Part shown: positions 42,932 through 52,303 of the stretch, piece after piece
How the letters are laid out: every line of letters begins with the position of its first letter
How positions within the stretch are numbered: the stretch's first letter is position 1
Assembly: GCA_002291925.1 (NCBI GenBank)
Contig: DBAY01000015.1
Span: forward strand, 1-57,702
Length of the DNA: 57,702 nt
DNA from: Alphaproteobacteria bacterium UBA998
GTDB taxonomy: Bacteria; Pseudomonadota; Alphaproteobacteria; Rickettsiales; UBA998
Reading direction: 5' to 3'
Notes under the pieces: generated by a model
Told to the model about the DNA's origin: nothing
The model's input: only the letters and a program-made list of their open reading frames with translations
Database searches by the model: none
Made by a program: the position numbers and the translations under genes

Positions 42932-43711
42932 TCACGCCGGCACCTTTGTCATCAGCTTGATGGAGATTGCCGCGACGTCGGTGGCTGCTGTCGTGTGGCT
43001 GGCGAAGTCGATCAGCGGTGTCTGGGCGCGGATGGCGTCGCGCACCTTGTTGTCCTTGCGGATGATGCCAAGCAGGGGCGGCGAGAATTTGAGGAAGCTC
43101 TGGCACGCCGTGCTCAGCGCCGCGAAGGTTTTCTCGCCCTCTTTCTGCGAGGCCGCCTGATTCACCACCACATTGACCGCCGGGTTATGCAGCTTGGTGG
43201 TGCACAGTTTGATGAAGGCGTAGGCGTCAGTCAGCGAGGTGGGCTCGTCGGTGACCACCACGATGCAGCGCGAGGCGATGGAGGCCATGAACTGCACATA
43301 TTGCTCAATGCCCGCGCCAAGATCGATGATGACGAAATCATAACCGCGCGCCAGCTCCAGCAGTTCCTGCTTCAGCGCGGTAAGGCGCGAGAGCGAGATG
43401 GACGCCATGTTGATCGAGCCGGAGCGGCCCGCGATGATGTCGAAATTCGTGGTGTAATGCGTGATGGCATCGGCCAGCTTCGATTCACCGCGAATGACGG
43501 AGCTGAGATCCTTGCGCGGTGTCAGGCCGAGCTGCACATCCACGTTGGCGAGGCCGATATCGCCATCGAACAGAAGCACGCGGCGGCCGGAGCGCGCGAA
43601 GAGCTGGGCGAGGGTGATGGAAAACCATGTTTTTCCCACGCCTCCCTTGCCGGATGCCACCGCGAGAATGTTATTGTAAGGCTGTTCTTCTTTCATGTTC
43701 ACTCTGTGCAT
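42932..43711 (-). CDS. flhG: FlhG/FleN MinD-like flagellar number regulator ATPase
   Basis: A 259-residue deviant-Walker ATPase of the MinD/ParA group, FlhG type, which limits and places flagella together with FlhF. ASGKGGVGKTWFSITLA is the deviant Walker A; DGDIGLANVDVQLGL and VIIDLGAGIEQYVQ follow. FlhG lacks the MinD membrane helix at the C-terminus, and here the end is polar/hydrophobic (AAISIKLMTKVPA). Two starts are possible: 43711 (5 nt after flhF stop) and 43696, which has AGAG upstream. Co-oriented after flhF. Confidence 0.9.
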   Translation of the reverse strand: MHRVNMKEEQPYNNILAVASGKGGVGKTWFSITLAQLFARSGRRVLLFDGDIGLANVDVQLGLTPRKDLSSVIRGESKLADAITHYTTNFDIIAGRSGSINMASISLSRLTALKQELLELARGYDFVIIDLGAGIEQYVQFMASIASRCIVVVTDEPTSLTDAYAFIKLCTTKLHNPAVNVVVNQAASQKEGEKTFAALSTACQSFLKFSPPLLGIIRKDNKVRDAIRAQTPLIDFASHTTAATDVAAISIKLMTKVPA

Positions 43712-43716
43712 TTATT

Positions 43717-44733
43717 CTAGTGGCGTTTGGTACGATAATCCATGAGTAATCGAGCGAGCGCCCCGGCATTGACGGGGGCGAATTTCTCAAGCACTTTCTC
43801 ACTCGCGGAGGTGTGGCTAAACGCAAGCCCTGCCGTATGCGCGGCGGTGAGCAGGCTGCCATAGCGCTTGGCGACATCGAGCCGCGTCGCAATCATCTTC
43901 CGCACGCCCATGAAGGAAAAGGCGCGCGCGATTTCGCCCGCTTCTTCCGGGTCGCTGCCGGCGGGGTAGACCATCACCGGCTCCAGCTCCATGAGGCTTG
44001 CGAATTCGGCCAGTTCCTTCAGCTCGTGGAAGTCGTAGGGGTTGGCCCCGGCGCTGTCGATGAGCAGGCGCTCCTGCGGGTCGGTGTTCTTCAGGACGGC
44101 TTTCAGATCGGCGCGTGATTCAGCCATCTCCAACGGCACGCCCAGCACTTCGGCATAAGCGGCAAGCTGCTCGGCGGCGCCCGCCTTGCGGTTGTCGGTA
44201 TTGACCAGCGTGAGCTTGTGCCCGGCCTTCACGACATGCGCGGCGATCTTGGCGGTGGTGAGCGTCTTGCCTGCGCCGGGTGGACCGATGAGGATGTAGC
44301 GATAGCCCGGCTTCACGATATCAATCGGCTCGAACCTGCAGGCAGCCGCCAGCGTGGCTTCCAGCAACCCGGCCAGACCTTCTTCACTATCCGTGGTCAG
44401 CGGCGTTTGTGCCTCGACTGTTTTCAGCAGCGCCTCGATGGTTTCCGCCGCCACCCCGTGACGCACCAGAATCTGCTCGATGTCGCGCAGGATGTAATCC
44501 GGCATCCCACGCAGGGCGGGCGTGCTCGCGCGCGGCGCGGGGAAATGCGCCTCCACCACCTTTTCCTCGGGCGGCGGCTCGAACTCCGCTTCCTCCTGCG
44601 CCACCGTCACCGAGACGCCCTTGCCTTTTGGGTTGCGGGCCGTAGCGACGATGACCGCATCCTCGCCGATTTCCTCGCGCATGATGCGCATGGCGTCCTG
44701 CATGTCGGCGGCGGTGATGGTGCGGAGTCTCAT
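43717..44733 (-). CDS. flhF: FlhF flagellar SRP-type GTPase
   Basis: A 338-residue SRP-family GTPase that sets flagellar position. N-terminus (1-50) as in FlhF (MRLRTITAADMQDAMRIMREEIGEDAVIVATARNPKG), then a Pro/Glu-rich linker and the NG domain: P-loop GPPGAGKT, TDNRKAGAAEQL, DSAGANPYD in place of the DTAGR of typical SRP GTPases, and TRLDVAKR. The P-loop and D are intact so GTP binding is expected. It sits between flhA and flhG, the usual neighbours. Confidence 0.92.
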   Translation of the reverse strand: MRLRTITAADMQDAMRIMREEIGEDAVIVATARNPKGKGVSVTVAQEEAEFEPPPEEKVVEAHFPAPRASTPALRGMPDYILRDIEQILVRHGVAAETIEALLKTVEAQTPLTTDSEEGLAGLLEATLAAACRFEPIDIVKPGYRYILIGPPGAGKTLTTAKIAAHVVKAGHKLTLVNTDNRKAGAAEQLAAYAEVLGVPLEMAESRADLKAVLKNTDPQERLLIDSAGANPYDFHELKELAEFASLMELEPVMVYPAGSDPEEAGEIARAFSFMGVRKMIATRLDVAKRYGSLLTAAHTAGLAFSHTSASEKVLEKFAPVNAGALARLLMDYRTKRH

Positions 44734-44736
44734 GGC

Positions 44737-46905
44737 CTAGATCTGCCCCAATGTCTTGATGCGTGCTTTCGAGTGAATCTCGTTCTGCGACATCACCACG
44801 GTTTGCGAGCGGAAGCGCTCAATGATGGAGCGCACATAGGGGCGAATCGCGGGGCTGGTGAGCAGCACAGGCATCTCGCCTTTCTGTTGCAGCTCGTCGA
44901 ACTTCGCGCGCACCGCCATGATGAATTCCTGGATTTTCGTCGGCGGCATGCTGAGGGTTTTCTCCTCGTTGGTACCGACCAGCGATTCGACGAATACTTG
45001 CTCCCATTGCGGCGACATGGCGACGATGGGGATATAGCCCTGCTCGTTGCTGGCCGCGTAGCTGATCTGCCGTGCGAGGCGTCCGCGCACATGCTCGGTA
45101 ATCAGCGTCAGGTTCTGGGTGACGCGCGAGGACTCGGCAACCGCTTCCAGAATGGTCGGCAGATCGCGGATGGAGACCAGCTCGGAGAGCAGGTTTTGCA
45201 ACACGCGCTGTACGCCGGTGACGGAAATCTGCGAGGGGATGGTCTCGGCAATCAGCTTCTGGTGATCCTTGCCCATCTCGTCGAGCAGTTTCTGCGCCTC
45301 GGCGTAGGAGAGCAGCTCGGAGATGTTTTCCTTCAGCACTTCGGTGAGGTGCGTGGTGATGACGGTGGGCGGATCCACGACGGTGAGGTTACGGAACAGT
45401 GCCTCCTCGCGGTACTGGTCGCTGATCCACATGGCGGGCAGGCCGAAGGTCGGCTCCACGGTTTCCTCACCGGGCAGCGAGATACGGTTGCCGCTCGGGT
45501 CCATCACCAGTAGCATGTCCGGACGGATATCGCCGCGCGCGCATTCCATTTCCTTCACCTTCACCACATAGCAGTTGGGCGGCAGCTGCATGTTGTCCTG
45601 AATACGCACCGGGGGCATGACGAAGCCCAGCTCCTTGGCGATCTGCTTGCGCAGCGCCTTGATCTGTTCGGTGAGGCGATGGCCTTTCTGGTAGTTGATG
45701 AGCGGCAGCAGGCCATAGCCCAGCTCCAGCCGCAGACTGTCGATCTGCAGGCTGCTCTGCACATTCTCCTCGGCGGCGGGGGCGGCTTCACCGGGCTGTC
45801 CCGGCTGGCCCATCACGGTCATGGGGCCGCCGGGGCCAGCGGAGCGACGGGCGACGGCGCCGCCCGGCCCTGCGGCGGCGGCGGCAACCTTCGCGGCCTT
45901 GACGGACGTCCATGTGATGAAGCCCATGCCGGCGGAGAGCAAGAAGAACGGCGGCGCAGGGATGCCTGGCAGCAGCGCCAGCATGAAGAGCAGGAACGCC
46001 GTCACACCGCTGGCGGTGGGGAAGCGCGAGAGCTGGCCCAGCACGGCCTTGTCCGCCGAGCCGGTGGTGCCTGACTTGGTCACCAGCATACCGGCGGCGG
46101 TGGAGACGATGAGGGCCGGCACCTGCGAGACAAGGCCATCGCCGACGGTGAGGATGGTATACGTCTCAAGCGCACCCTTGAAGCTCATGTCATGCATCAG
46201 CATGCCGATGATGATGCCCGCGATGAAATTGATGAAGGTGATGAGCAAGCCCGCGATGGCGTCGCCGCGCACGAACTTGCTGGCACCGTCCATGGCGCCG
46301 AAGAAGGTGCTCTCGTCTTCCAGCTCCTTGCGGCGGGCTTTAGCGGCGTCCTCGTCGATGAGGCCGGCAGAGAGGTCGGCGTCGATGGCCATCTGCTTGC
46401 CGGGCATGGCGTCCAGGCTGAAGCGGGCGCTCACCTCGGCGATACGGCCGGAGCCCTTGGTGATCACCACGAAATTGATGATGGTGAGGATGGCGAAGAT
46501 GATGAAGCCGATGATCACGCTGCCGCCCATCACGAAATGGCCGAATGCCTCGATCACCTTGCCCGCCGCCTGCGTGCCCTTGTCGCCCTCGGTGAGGATG
46601 AGGCGGGGGGAGGCGATGTTCAGCGCCAGCCTGAGCAGCGTGGCGATAAGGAGAATGGTCGGGAAGGAGGAGAGGTTCAGCGGCTTCTCGACGAACAGCA
46701 CCGTCATCAGGATGAGTACGGAAATGGTGATGGACAGGCCGAGCAGCAAATCCAGCATCATGGGCGGGACGGGCTGCAGCAGCACCGTGATGATGCCAAC
46801 GATGCCCAGCGCGAAGAAAATGTCGCTGCGCCGCAGGGCGCTCCGCGCGTTCGCCTGTATGCCGGGAACGGAGAAGAACGGAGCGATGGCGCGGGTTTCA
46901 GCCAT
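44737..46905 (-). CDS. flhA: Flagellar biosynthesis protein FlhA
   Basis: Core of the flagellar type III export gate, 722 residues from the ATG at 46905. Eight N-terminal helices (about 22-330) hold the FHIPEP signature (LNLSSFPTILLIATLLRLALNIASPRLILTEG) and the cytoplasmic FlhA loop LDAMPGKQMAIDADLSAGLIDEDAA. The C-terminal part (about 375-722) is the substrate-docking domain. A longer reading from 46965 would start inside the G-type repeat and adds 20 unlike residues, so the shorter start is chosen. Confidence 0.95.
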   Translation of the reverse strand: MAETRAIAPFFSVPGIQANARSALRRSDIFFALGIVGIITVLLQPVPPMMLDLLLGLSITISVLILMTVLFVEKPLNLSSFPTILLIATLLRLALNIASPRLILTEGDKGTQAAGKVIEAFGHFVMGGSVIIGFIIFAILTIINFVVITKGSGRIAEVSARFSLDAMPGKQMAIDADLSAGLIDEDAAKARRKELEDESTFFGAMDGASKFVRGDAIAGLLITFINFIAGIIIGMLMHDMSFKGALETYTILTVGDGLVSQVPALIVSTAAGMLVTKSGTTGSADKAVLGQLSRFPTASGVTAFLLFMLALLPGIPAPPFFLLSAGMGFITWTSVKAAKVAAAAAGPGGAVARRSAGPGGPMTVMGQPGQPGEAAPAAEENVQSSLQIDSLRLELGYGLLPLINYQKGHRLTEQIKALRKQIAKELGFVMPPVRIQDNMQLPPNCYVVKVKEMECARGDIRPDMLLVMDPSGNRISLPGEETVEPTFGLPAMWISDQYREEALFRNLTVVDPPTVITTHLTEVLKENISELLSYAEAQKLLDEMGKDHQKLIAETIPSQISVTGVQRVLQNLLSELVSIRDLPTILEAVAESSRVTQNLTLITEHVRGRLARQISYAASNEQGYIPIVAMSPQWEQVFVESLVGTNEEKTLSMPPTKIQEFIMAVRAKFDELQQKGEMPVLLTSPAIRPYVRSIIERFRSQTVVMSQNEIHSKARIKTLGQI

Positions 46906-46929
46906 GGTGGAAGGGCCGTCTGTTTTGGG

Positions 46930-47079
46930 TTTGCTCCCCCCTTGAGGGGGAGCCAGCGAAACCAAGCGTCAGCGTCGGTTGAGCGGTGGGGGGCCACCCC
47001 CCATGCTTCGCGCGACGGCTCTGCCTTGCGCTCAGCCAAAACGCTCGCCCGCGTTTCGCCCCCTCAAGGGGGGAGCAAA
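46930..47079. repeat. Palindromic GC-rich element between flhA and flbD
   Basis: Left arm TTTGCTCCCCCCTTGAGGGG (from 46930) and the complementary arm ending at 47079 enclose about 100 bp with a further CCCCCCA/TGGGGGG dyad. Each arm also has its own CCCCCTTGAGGGGG hairpin. It fills the 186-nt gap; no gene is seen in it. Confidence 0.75.
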
Positions 47080-47091
47080 GGTTTTTGTTCC

Positions 47092-48462
47092 TCACGCCGC
47101 ATCCTCCTGGCCGTATTGCTTCAGCTTGTTACGTAGGGTGCGGATGGAGATGCCAAGGATGTTGGCCGCGTGGGTGCGGTTGCCGAGGCAGTGGTCCAGC
47201 GTGCGCAGGATCAGGTCGCGCTCCACTTCCTCCACGGTACGCCCGACGAGGTGGCTGATTTCATCCGCCGGAATGGCGTAGCCATCCGACGCAGGCGCGG
47301 CGGGGCGAGGGGCCGGGGCGGGCTGGGCTGCTGAGGCAGCGGGAGTGGCGGAAGCATAGGCCGAGGATTGCGGCAGCAGGACGGCCTCTGCCTCAATCTG
47401 CGCACCCTGAGCCATCAGCACGGTACGGTGCATGATATTTTCCAGCTCGCGCACATTGCCGGGCCACGGGTAAGCCTTGATCTTGGCCAGCGTATCCGCC
47501 GTGAAGCGGCGCGGCGGCAGGCCGTTGGCCTTCGAATATTTCTCGATGAAATACTCCGCCAGCAGGGGAATATCCTCCGCCCGCTCACGCAAGGGAGGCA
47601 GCATCACGTTGATGACGTTGAGGCGGTAGTACAAATCCTCGCGGAAGAGGCCCTTCTGCACCGTCTCCGGTAGGTTGCGGTTGGAAGTGGCGAGGATGCG
47701 GATGTCGATTTTCACCGGCTTGGAGCCGCCGACGCGGTCGATCTCCTGCTCCTGAATGGCGCGCAGGAGCTTGGCTTGCAGCTTGAGGTCCATCTCGCTG
47801 ATTTCGTCGAGCAGCAGCGTGCCGCCATCGGCTTCCTCGAACTTGCCGATGCGGCGGTTGAGCGCGCCGGTGAAGGCGCCCTTTTCATGGCCGAACAGCT
47901 CGGACTCCAGCAAGTTCTCCGGAATCGCCGCGCAATTTACGGAGACGAACGGCTTGTCCGCCCGCTTGCTTTTCTGGTGAATATGGCGGGCTACTACTTC
48001 CTTACCCGTGCCCGACTCGCCGGTGATCAGCACGCTGGCGTCGGAGGGCGCGATCTGCTCGACCATCCGCATCACACCCGTCATGGCAGCGGATTTGTAG
48101 AGCACGTTGCGTGTTTCCTCCGTCACCGCTTCCAGCACGGCGGCGATCAGCTCCTCATCGGGGGGCAGGGGGATGTATTCCTTCGCGCCGGCCTTGATGG
48201 CCTTCACCGCTTGGGCCGGGTTGGCCTCCACGCCGCAGGCGACGATCTCCACCGTGATGCGCTCGGCTTCCAGCATCTGCACGAGGTGGGCGATGTCCTC
48301 ATCCACATGGATCATCAGCAGGTCCGCGCCCTGGCCCTTGCAGAGCATCTCCACGGCCTCATCCACACCGCCCACCTGTGTCACCTTGGCGCCGCGCGCG
48401 CGGGCGATCTTGGTCGCCGCGCCAATCTGGCCTTCGAGGTCACCGATGATCATCAATCGCAT
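47092..48462 (-). CDS. flbD: Sigma-54 dependent flagellar regulator FlbD
   Basis: A 456-residue NtrC-type activator, FlbD of the Caulobacter kind, which controls late flagellar genes with sigma-54. Residues 1-115 are a receiver-like domain without the usual phosphorylation Asp (the site reads LLMIHVDE). The AAA+ domain (about 125-370) has GESGTGKE, the GAFTGA sigma-54 contact loop, and LLLDEISEM. An Ala/Pro linker leads to a Fis-type HTH (GNRTHAANILGISIRTLRNKLKQYG). Binding sites (ftr-type) could not be recognised by eye. Confidence 0.95.
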   Translation of the reverse strand: MRLMIIGDLEGQIGAATKIARARGAKVTQVGGVDEAVEMLCKGQGADLLMIHVDEDIAHLVQMLEAERITVEIVACGVEANPAQAVKAIKAGAKEYIPLPPDEELIAAVLEAVTEETRNVLYKSAAMTGVMRMVEQIAPSDASVLITGESGTGKEVVARHIHQKSKRADKPFVSVNCAAIPENLLESELFGHEKGAFTGALNRRIGKFEEADGGTLLLDEISEMDLKLQAKLLRAIQEQEIDRVGGSKPVKIDIRILATSNRNLPETVQKGLFREDLYYRLNVINVMLPPLRERAEDIPLLAEYFIEKYSKANGLPPRRFTADTLAKIKAYPWPGNVRELENIMHRTVLMAQGAQIEAEAVLLPQSSAYASATPAASAAQPAPAPRPAAPASDGYAIPADEISHLVGRTVEEVERDLILRTLDHCLGNRTHAANILGISIRTLRNKLKQYGQEDAA

Positions 48463-48556
48463 GGTTGCTCCTTGAGAGTGGTTAGAGTCTAGAGTTTAGT
48501 TTGGTTGGCTGCTGCGTATCACTTCTTCCGCTGGACTCTAAACTCTAAGATTCTCA

Positions 48557-48850
48557 TCACTTCTTATCCCCTTTGATAATCTCCGTCATCGTCACGCCGA
48601 TGCGGTCTTCCACCACCACCACTTCGCCGCGGGCGACGAGGCGGTTATTGACGTAAACATCGATGGGCTCCCCCACTTTGCGATCCAGCTCCACCACCGC
48701 GCCGCGTCCGAGCTTCAGCAACTGGCTGACCTGGATGGTTGCCTTGCCGAGCACGACGGACACCTGCACCGGGATGTCCTGCACGGCGTCCAGCGAGATG
48801 CCGGCATCATCGCCGTCGGTGAGGATGTTTGCGAAATCGGTTTCAGCCAT
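48557..48850 (-). CDS. fliN: Flagellar motor switch protein FliN
   Basis: A 97-residue SpoA-domain protein of the C-ring. The segment VQDIPVQVSVVLGKATIQVSQLLKLGRGAVVELDRKVGEPIDVYVNNRLVARGEVVVVEDRIGVTMTEII spans almost all of it, with the short N-terminal tail typical of FliN. The downstream gap (48463-48556) contains TCTAGAGTTTAG and CTAAACTCTAAGA, a likely hairpin. Lies 9 nt after fliH. Confidence 0.95.
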   Translation of the reverse strand: MAETDFANILTDGDDAGISLDAVQDIPVQVSVVLGKATIQVSQLLKLGRGAVVELDRKVGEPIDVYVNNRLVARGEVVVVEDRIGVTMTEIIKGDKK

Positions 48851-48859
48851 GGGGGTCTC

Positions 48860-49615
48860 CTATGATGAGCGTGGTTCGGTGGGAATGACGGGGGCCGCCA
48901 CTTCCGGCACGGTCGGCGTGGCGGTGGCGAACTGATCGAGCAGGGCGGCTTCGACGCCCCACCACATCTCGTCGGCGCGGGTCTCGGCGGCGCCGTCCTC
49001 CCAATGCAGCTTGGCGTCGTAGGGGGCGAGGCCGGGGTGGGCGCGCACTTCCATCAGCCCTTCATAGCCGGTTTCCATGCGCAGCTGGCGCAGGGATTCC
49101 TCGACCGCCTCCACCAGATCGGGATGCACCGTGGCAATCAGGCGCGGCTGCCGCAGCAGGATGGGCAGGCAGCGCTGCACCAGCGATTCAAAGAAGGAAG
49201 CGGGGTAATATTTGAGCGCCATCGCGCAGACCTGCCGTGCCACGCCGATGGAAAGCTGCGTCAGGTCGCGCTGGCGGTCTTTGAGGTAGGACATGAACGT
49301 GCCCTGCGCCATCTGCATCTGCATGGAGATGCCGGAGAGGGCCTGTTGCAGCGCCTGCTGACGGTGGGCGTCCTCGGCCATCGCGGATTGGCGGCCTTCC
49401 TCGAACCCCTGCTGGCGGCCCTGCTCGCGGGCTTCCACGATGGCGCGCTCCAGCTGATCCTGCGTGAAGGTGGGCGGCGGGGGCGGCGCCTCAGGCTGGG
49501 CGGGCAGGTCCACCACGATGGGCTCTTCCACCGTGCTCGGCGTGAAGGGACGGCTGAAGTCGCGCAGGGCGCCGAAGTCGAAGCGGGCGATGGGAATATC
49601 CTGCGTGGCGCTCAT
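48860..49615 (-). CDS. fliH: Flagellar assembly protein FliH
   Basis: A 251-residue negative regulator and stator of the FliI ATPase. It begins with an Asp/Phe-rich tip (PIARFDFGALRDFSRPF), a Pro-rich stretch (38-55), then the long charged helix typical of FliH (DQLERAIVEAREQGRQQGFEEGRQSAMAEDA), with GxxxG-like spacing, and a V-ATPase-E-like C-terminal domain. The usual gene order fliF-fliG-fliH-fliN is kept. Confidence 0.88.
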   Translation of the reverse strand: MSATQDIPIARFDFGALRDFSRPFTPSTVEEPIVVDLPAQPEAPPPPPTFTQDQLERAIVEAREQGRQQGFEEGRQSAMAEDAHRQQALQQALSGISMQMQMAQGTFMSYLKDRQRDLTQLSIGVARQVCAMALKYYPASFFESLVQRCLPILLRQPRLIATVHPDLVEAVEESLRQLRMETGYEGLMEVRAHPGLAPYDAKLHWEDGAAETRADEMWWGVEAALLDQFATATPTVPEVAAPVIPTEPRSS

Positions 49616-49627
49616 GGGACTGCGTTC

Positions 49628-50659
49628 CTAGTATACCAGCTGGTCCTCGCCGTTGGCGTCGGCGATGATGATCTCGCCCTTGGCCGCGAGGTCCTTCGCC
49701 ACACCGACGATATACACCTGCGCTTCGTCCACTTCCTTCAGGCGCACCGGGCCCATGCCTTCGATGTCTTCCTTGAGAATCTTCGAGGCACGCTCGGACA
49801 TGTTGCCGAAGAAGAGGTCCTTGATGTTGTCCGAGGCTCCCTTGAGCGCGGTGGCGAGCTTTTCCTTATCGATGGTGCGCAGCAGGGCCTGGATGCCTTG
49901 CGCGTCGATCTTGATGAGATCCTCGAAGGTGAACATGAGGGCGCGGATACGCTCGGCGGATTCGGCGTTGCTCTCCTCAAGGCGGCCCATGAACTTGGAT
50001 TCGGTGGCGCGGTCGAAATTGTTGAAGATTTCGGCCATCATCTCATGGCTGTCGCGGCGCTGGGTCTTGGCGAGGTTGCTCATGAACTCCACGCGCAGCG
50101 TCTTCTCGATGCCTTCCATCACCTCTTTCTTCACCGCTTCCATGGAGAGCATGCGGGTGATGACCTCCATCGCCAGTTCCTCCGGCAGCGCGGTCAGTAC
50201 CCGTGCAGCATGGTCTGGCTTGATCTTCGAGAGCACCAGCGCGATGGTCTGCGGGTATTCGTTCTTGAGGTAGGTGGCGAGGATTTCCTCGCTGACATTG
50301 CCAAGTTTGTCCCATGTGGTGCGTCCGGCCGGGCCGCGGATATCTTCCATGATGGCATCAACGCGGTCCTTGCCAAGGACCTTCAGCAGGAGGCGCTCTG
50401 TGGTGTCATAGGTGCCGACTACCGCGCCGGAAGCGGACATCTGCTCGCCGAATTCGAGGAACAGGCGCTCCACTGTTTCGGCCTTCACCCGACCAAGACC
50501 TGCCATGGCGCCGGAAAGTTCCTTGATTTCCTCGTCTTCCATCATGGAAAACAGGCGGCCTGCATTTTCCTCCCCAATGGACATAAGAAGGATAGCGGCT
50601 TTCTGCGTGCCGGTGAGCTTGCGATATTCTTCCGTTGTGGCGAGATCCTTGCCAGCCAT
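49628..50659 (-). CDS. fliG: Flagellar motor switch protein FliG
   Basis: A 343-residue C-ring protein that binds FliF and the stator. N-terminal FliF-binding domain (TGTQKAAILLMSIGEENAGRLFSMMEDEEIKELSGAM), a middle domain with EYPQTIALVLSKIKPDHAARVLTALPEE (the EHPQ-like motif is EYPQ here), and a C-terminal torque domain with conserved charged residues (RALMFTFEDLIKIDAQGIQALLRTIDKEKLATALKG; MSERASKILKEDIEGMGPVRLKEVDEAQ). Lies between fliF and fliH on the same strand with 12 nt gaps. Confidence 0.96.
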   Translation of the reverse strand: MAGKDLATTEEYRKLTGTQKAAILLMSIGEENAGRLFSMMEDEEIKELSGAMAGLGRVKAETVERLFLEFGEQMSASGAVVGTYDTTERLLLKVLGKDRVDAIMEDIRGPAGRTTWDKLGNVSEEILATYLKNEYPQTIALVLSKIKPDHAARVLTALPEELAMEVITRMLSMEAVKKEVMEGIEKTLRVEFMSNLAKTQRRDSHEMMAEIFNNFDRATESKFMGRLEESNAESAERIRALMFTFEDLIKIDAQGIQALLRTIDKEKLATALKGASDNIKDLFFGNMSERASKILKEDIEGMGPVRLKEVDEAQVYIVGVAKDLAAKGEIIIADANGEDQLVY

Positions 50660-50671
50660 GGTCTGCCCCTT

Positions 50672-52291
50672 CTAGTTTTCCATAAACGCCCACTGGCGGA
50701 TGACGGACATGGCCTCTTCCGGGTGGGACTCGATGAGTTCGTTGATCTTCTTGAGGTGCGCCGCCTTGATGCCGCCATCCACCTTGTCGATGGTGATGAA
50801 GCTGTCGTCCTCCTCGCCGCTGAAGTCGGGCAGACGGGCAGTCATGCTTGGGCCGCCAAGCAGGGCGCGCTTCAGCTCATCATCTTCCTGCTCGCCTTCG
50901 GCGTTGGTAGCGATGGCCCGCGCCACCAGCGGACGCACGACCAGCAGAATGAACAGGATTGCCACGCCGCCGATGACCAGCGTCTGGATGATGTTCGGCA
51001 TGTCCTCCTTGATGAAGTCGAGCGGACCTTCTTCGAGCGCTGCGGTGTCGCGCATGAACTGCATGTTGATGACTTCCACTTTATCCCCGCGCGACTCGTC
51101 ATAGCCCACCGCCGAGCGCACCAGCGATGAAAGCTGCGCCAGCTGGGCTTCCGTGCGCGGCTGATACACGCGCTCGCCATTCTCATTCGTGCCGTACGTG
51201 CCATCCACCAGCACGGCGATGGAGAGGCGGTTGACGGTGCCCGTCTGCTTGACGTGGTTCTCGACCGTCTTCGAAATCTCGAAATTCGTCGTCTCATCCG
51301 AGCGCGAGCGGACGCTCTCGGAGCCCAGCACGCCCTGGCCGCCGGTAGGGTCGGGGAGGTTCTGGCCGACGGAAACGTTGTCTTTCTGATCACGCTCCGT
51401 CGTCTTCTCGTTTTCCTCGACCCCCTGCACCGAGCGGGCCACCTGGCCTTCGGGGTCGAAGGTTTCGGAGTTGGTCACCACGCGGTCGAAATCGATGTCG
51501 GCGGTGACTTCCGCCTTGACGTTGCCCATGCCGACCGAGCGCTCCAACAGGCGCTCGATGGTGCTGCGCAGCTTGGACTCATAATTCTGGCGGTATTCCT
51601 GCGCCGTGGCGGCGAGGGCTTCGGGGTCATTCTCATCCTCGATGCCGCGTGCCAGCAGGTTGCCATGCTGATCAACAATCGTGATGCGCGACGGCTTCAG
51701 GCCCGGCACCGCCGTGGCCACCAGATGCTTGATGGCGGCAATCTCGTTCTTGTCCAGCTCCGCCAGCCCGCGCACCTTCAGCGCCACGGAGGCGGTGGGC
51801 TCAGTCTTTTCGCGGGTGAAAAGCTCGCGCTTGGGAATGACGAGGTGCACGCGGGCGTTCTCTACCTTCTGGAACGAGCTGATGGTGCGGCCCAACTCAC
51901 CTTCGAGCGCGCGCAGCTTGTTGACGTTCAGCACGAAGTTGGAAGTGCCGAGGGCTTCCGACTTGTCGAAGATTTCATAGCCCGTCATGCTGCCTTGCGA
52001 GGGCAGGCCCATCTGGGCGAGCTTGACACGGATTTCCTCGACCCGGTCGGCGGGGACCATGATCTGCGCGCCGCCCATGCCGAGCTCATAGGGCACGGCC
52101 ATTTTCTCGATCTCCTGCACGATGGTGCCGCTTTCATCGAGCGCGATGTTGGAATAAAGCGGCGCCATGACGGGCGACGAGGCATTGACGGAGAGGAAAA
52201 TGAAAAATCCGAGAAGAAAAAATGCCGTGGCGGCAAGGGCAATGAGCTTGGTTTGGCTAAGTTCCCGAAGGGATTGCACCATTGCGTTCAT
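50672..52291 (-). CDS. fliF: Flagellar M-ring protein FliF
   Basis: Base of the MS ring, 539 residues. N-terminal helix (about 16-36), YscJ/FliF domain (VMAPLYSNIALDESGTIVQEIEKMAVPYELG...), a variable middle, C-terminal helix (about 430-455: IIQTLVIGGVAILFILLVVRPLV) and the FliG-binding tail (AAHLKKINELIESHPEEAMSVIRQWAFME). Start at the ATG at 52291, with TGAGG 6 nt upstream; a start at 52303 adds four residues. First gene of the cluster. The upstream region showed no sigma-54 or CtrA consensus that I can identify. Confidence 0.95.
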   Translation of the reverse strand: MNAMVQSLRELSQTKLIALAATAFFLLGFFIFLSVNASSPVMAPLYSNIALDESGTIVQEIEKMAVPYELGMGGAQIMVPADRVEEIRVKLAQMGLPSQGSMTGYEIFDKSEALGTSNFVLNVNKLRALEGELGRTISSFQKVENARVHLVIPKRELFTREKTEPTASVALKVRGLAELDKNEIAAIKHLVATAVPGLKPSRITIVDQHGNLLARGIEDENDPEALAATAQEYRQNYESKLRSTIERLLERSVGMGNVKAEVTADIDFDRVVTNSETFDPEGQVARSVQGVEENEKTTERDQKDNVSVGQNLPDPTGGQGVLGSESVRSRSDETTNFEISKTVENHVKQTGTVNRLSIAVLVDGTYGTNENGERVYQPRTEAQLAQLSSLVRSAVGYDESRGDKVEVINMQFMRDTAALEEGPLDFIKEDMPNIIQTLVIGGVAILFILLVVRPLVARAIATNAEGEQEDDELKRALLGGPSMTARLPDFSGEEDDSFITIDKVDGGIKAAHLKKINELIESHPEEAMSVIRQWAFMEN

Positions 52292-52303
52292 GCCGGGCCT
52301 CAT

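Noticed and set aside
42048..43160. 370-residue Gly/Ala/Val-rich ORF opposite the FliK-like gene
   Set aside because: Arises from the reverse of the Pro/Ala/Thr codons of the low-complexity ruler.
49004..51130. 708-residue ORF opposite fliH, fliG and fliF
   Set aside because: Spans three well-identified genes on the other strand; no motif of its own.
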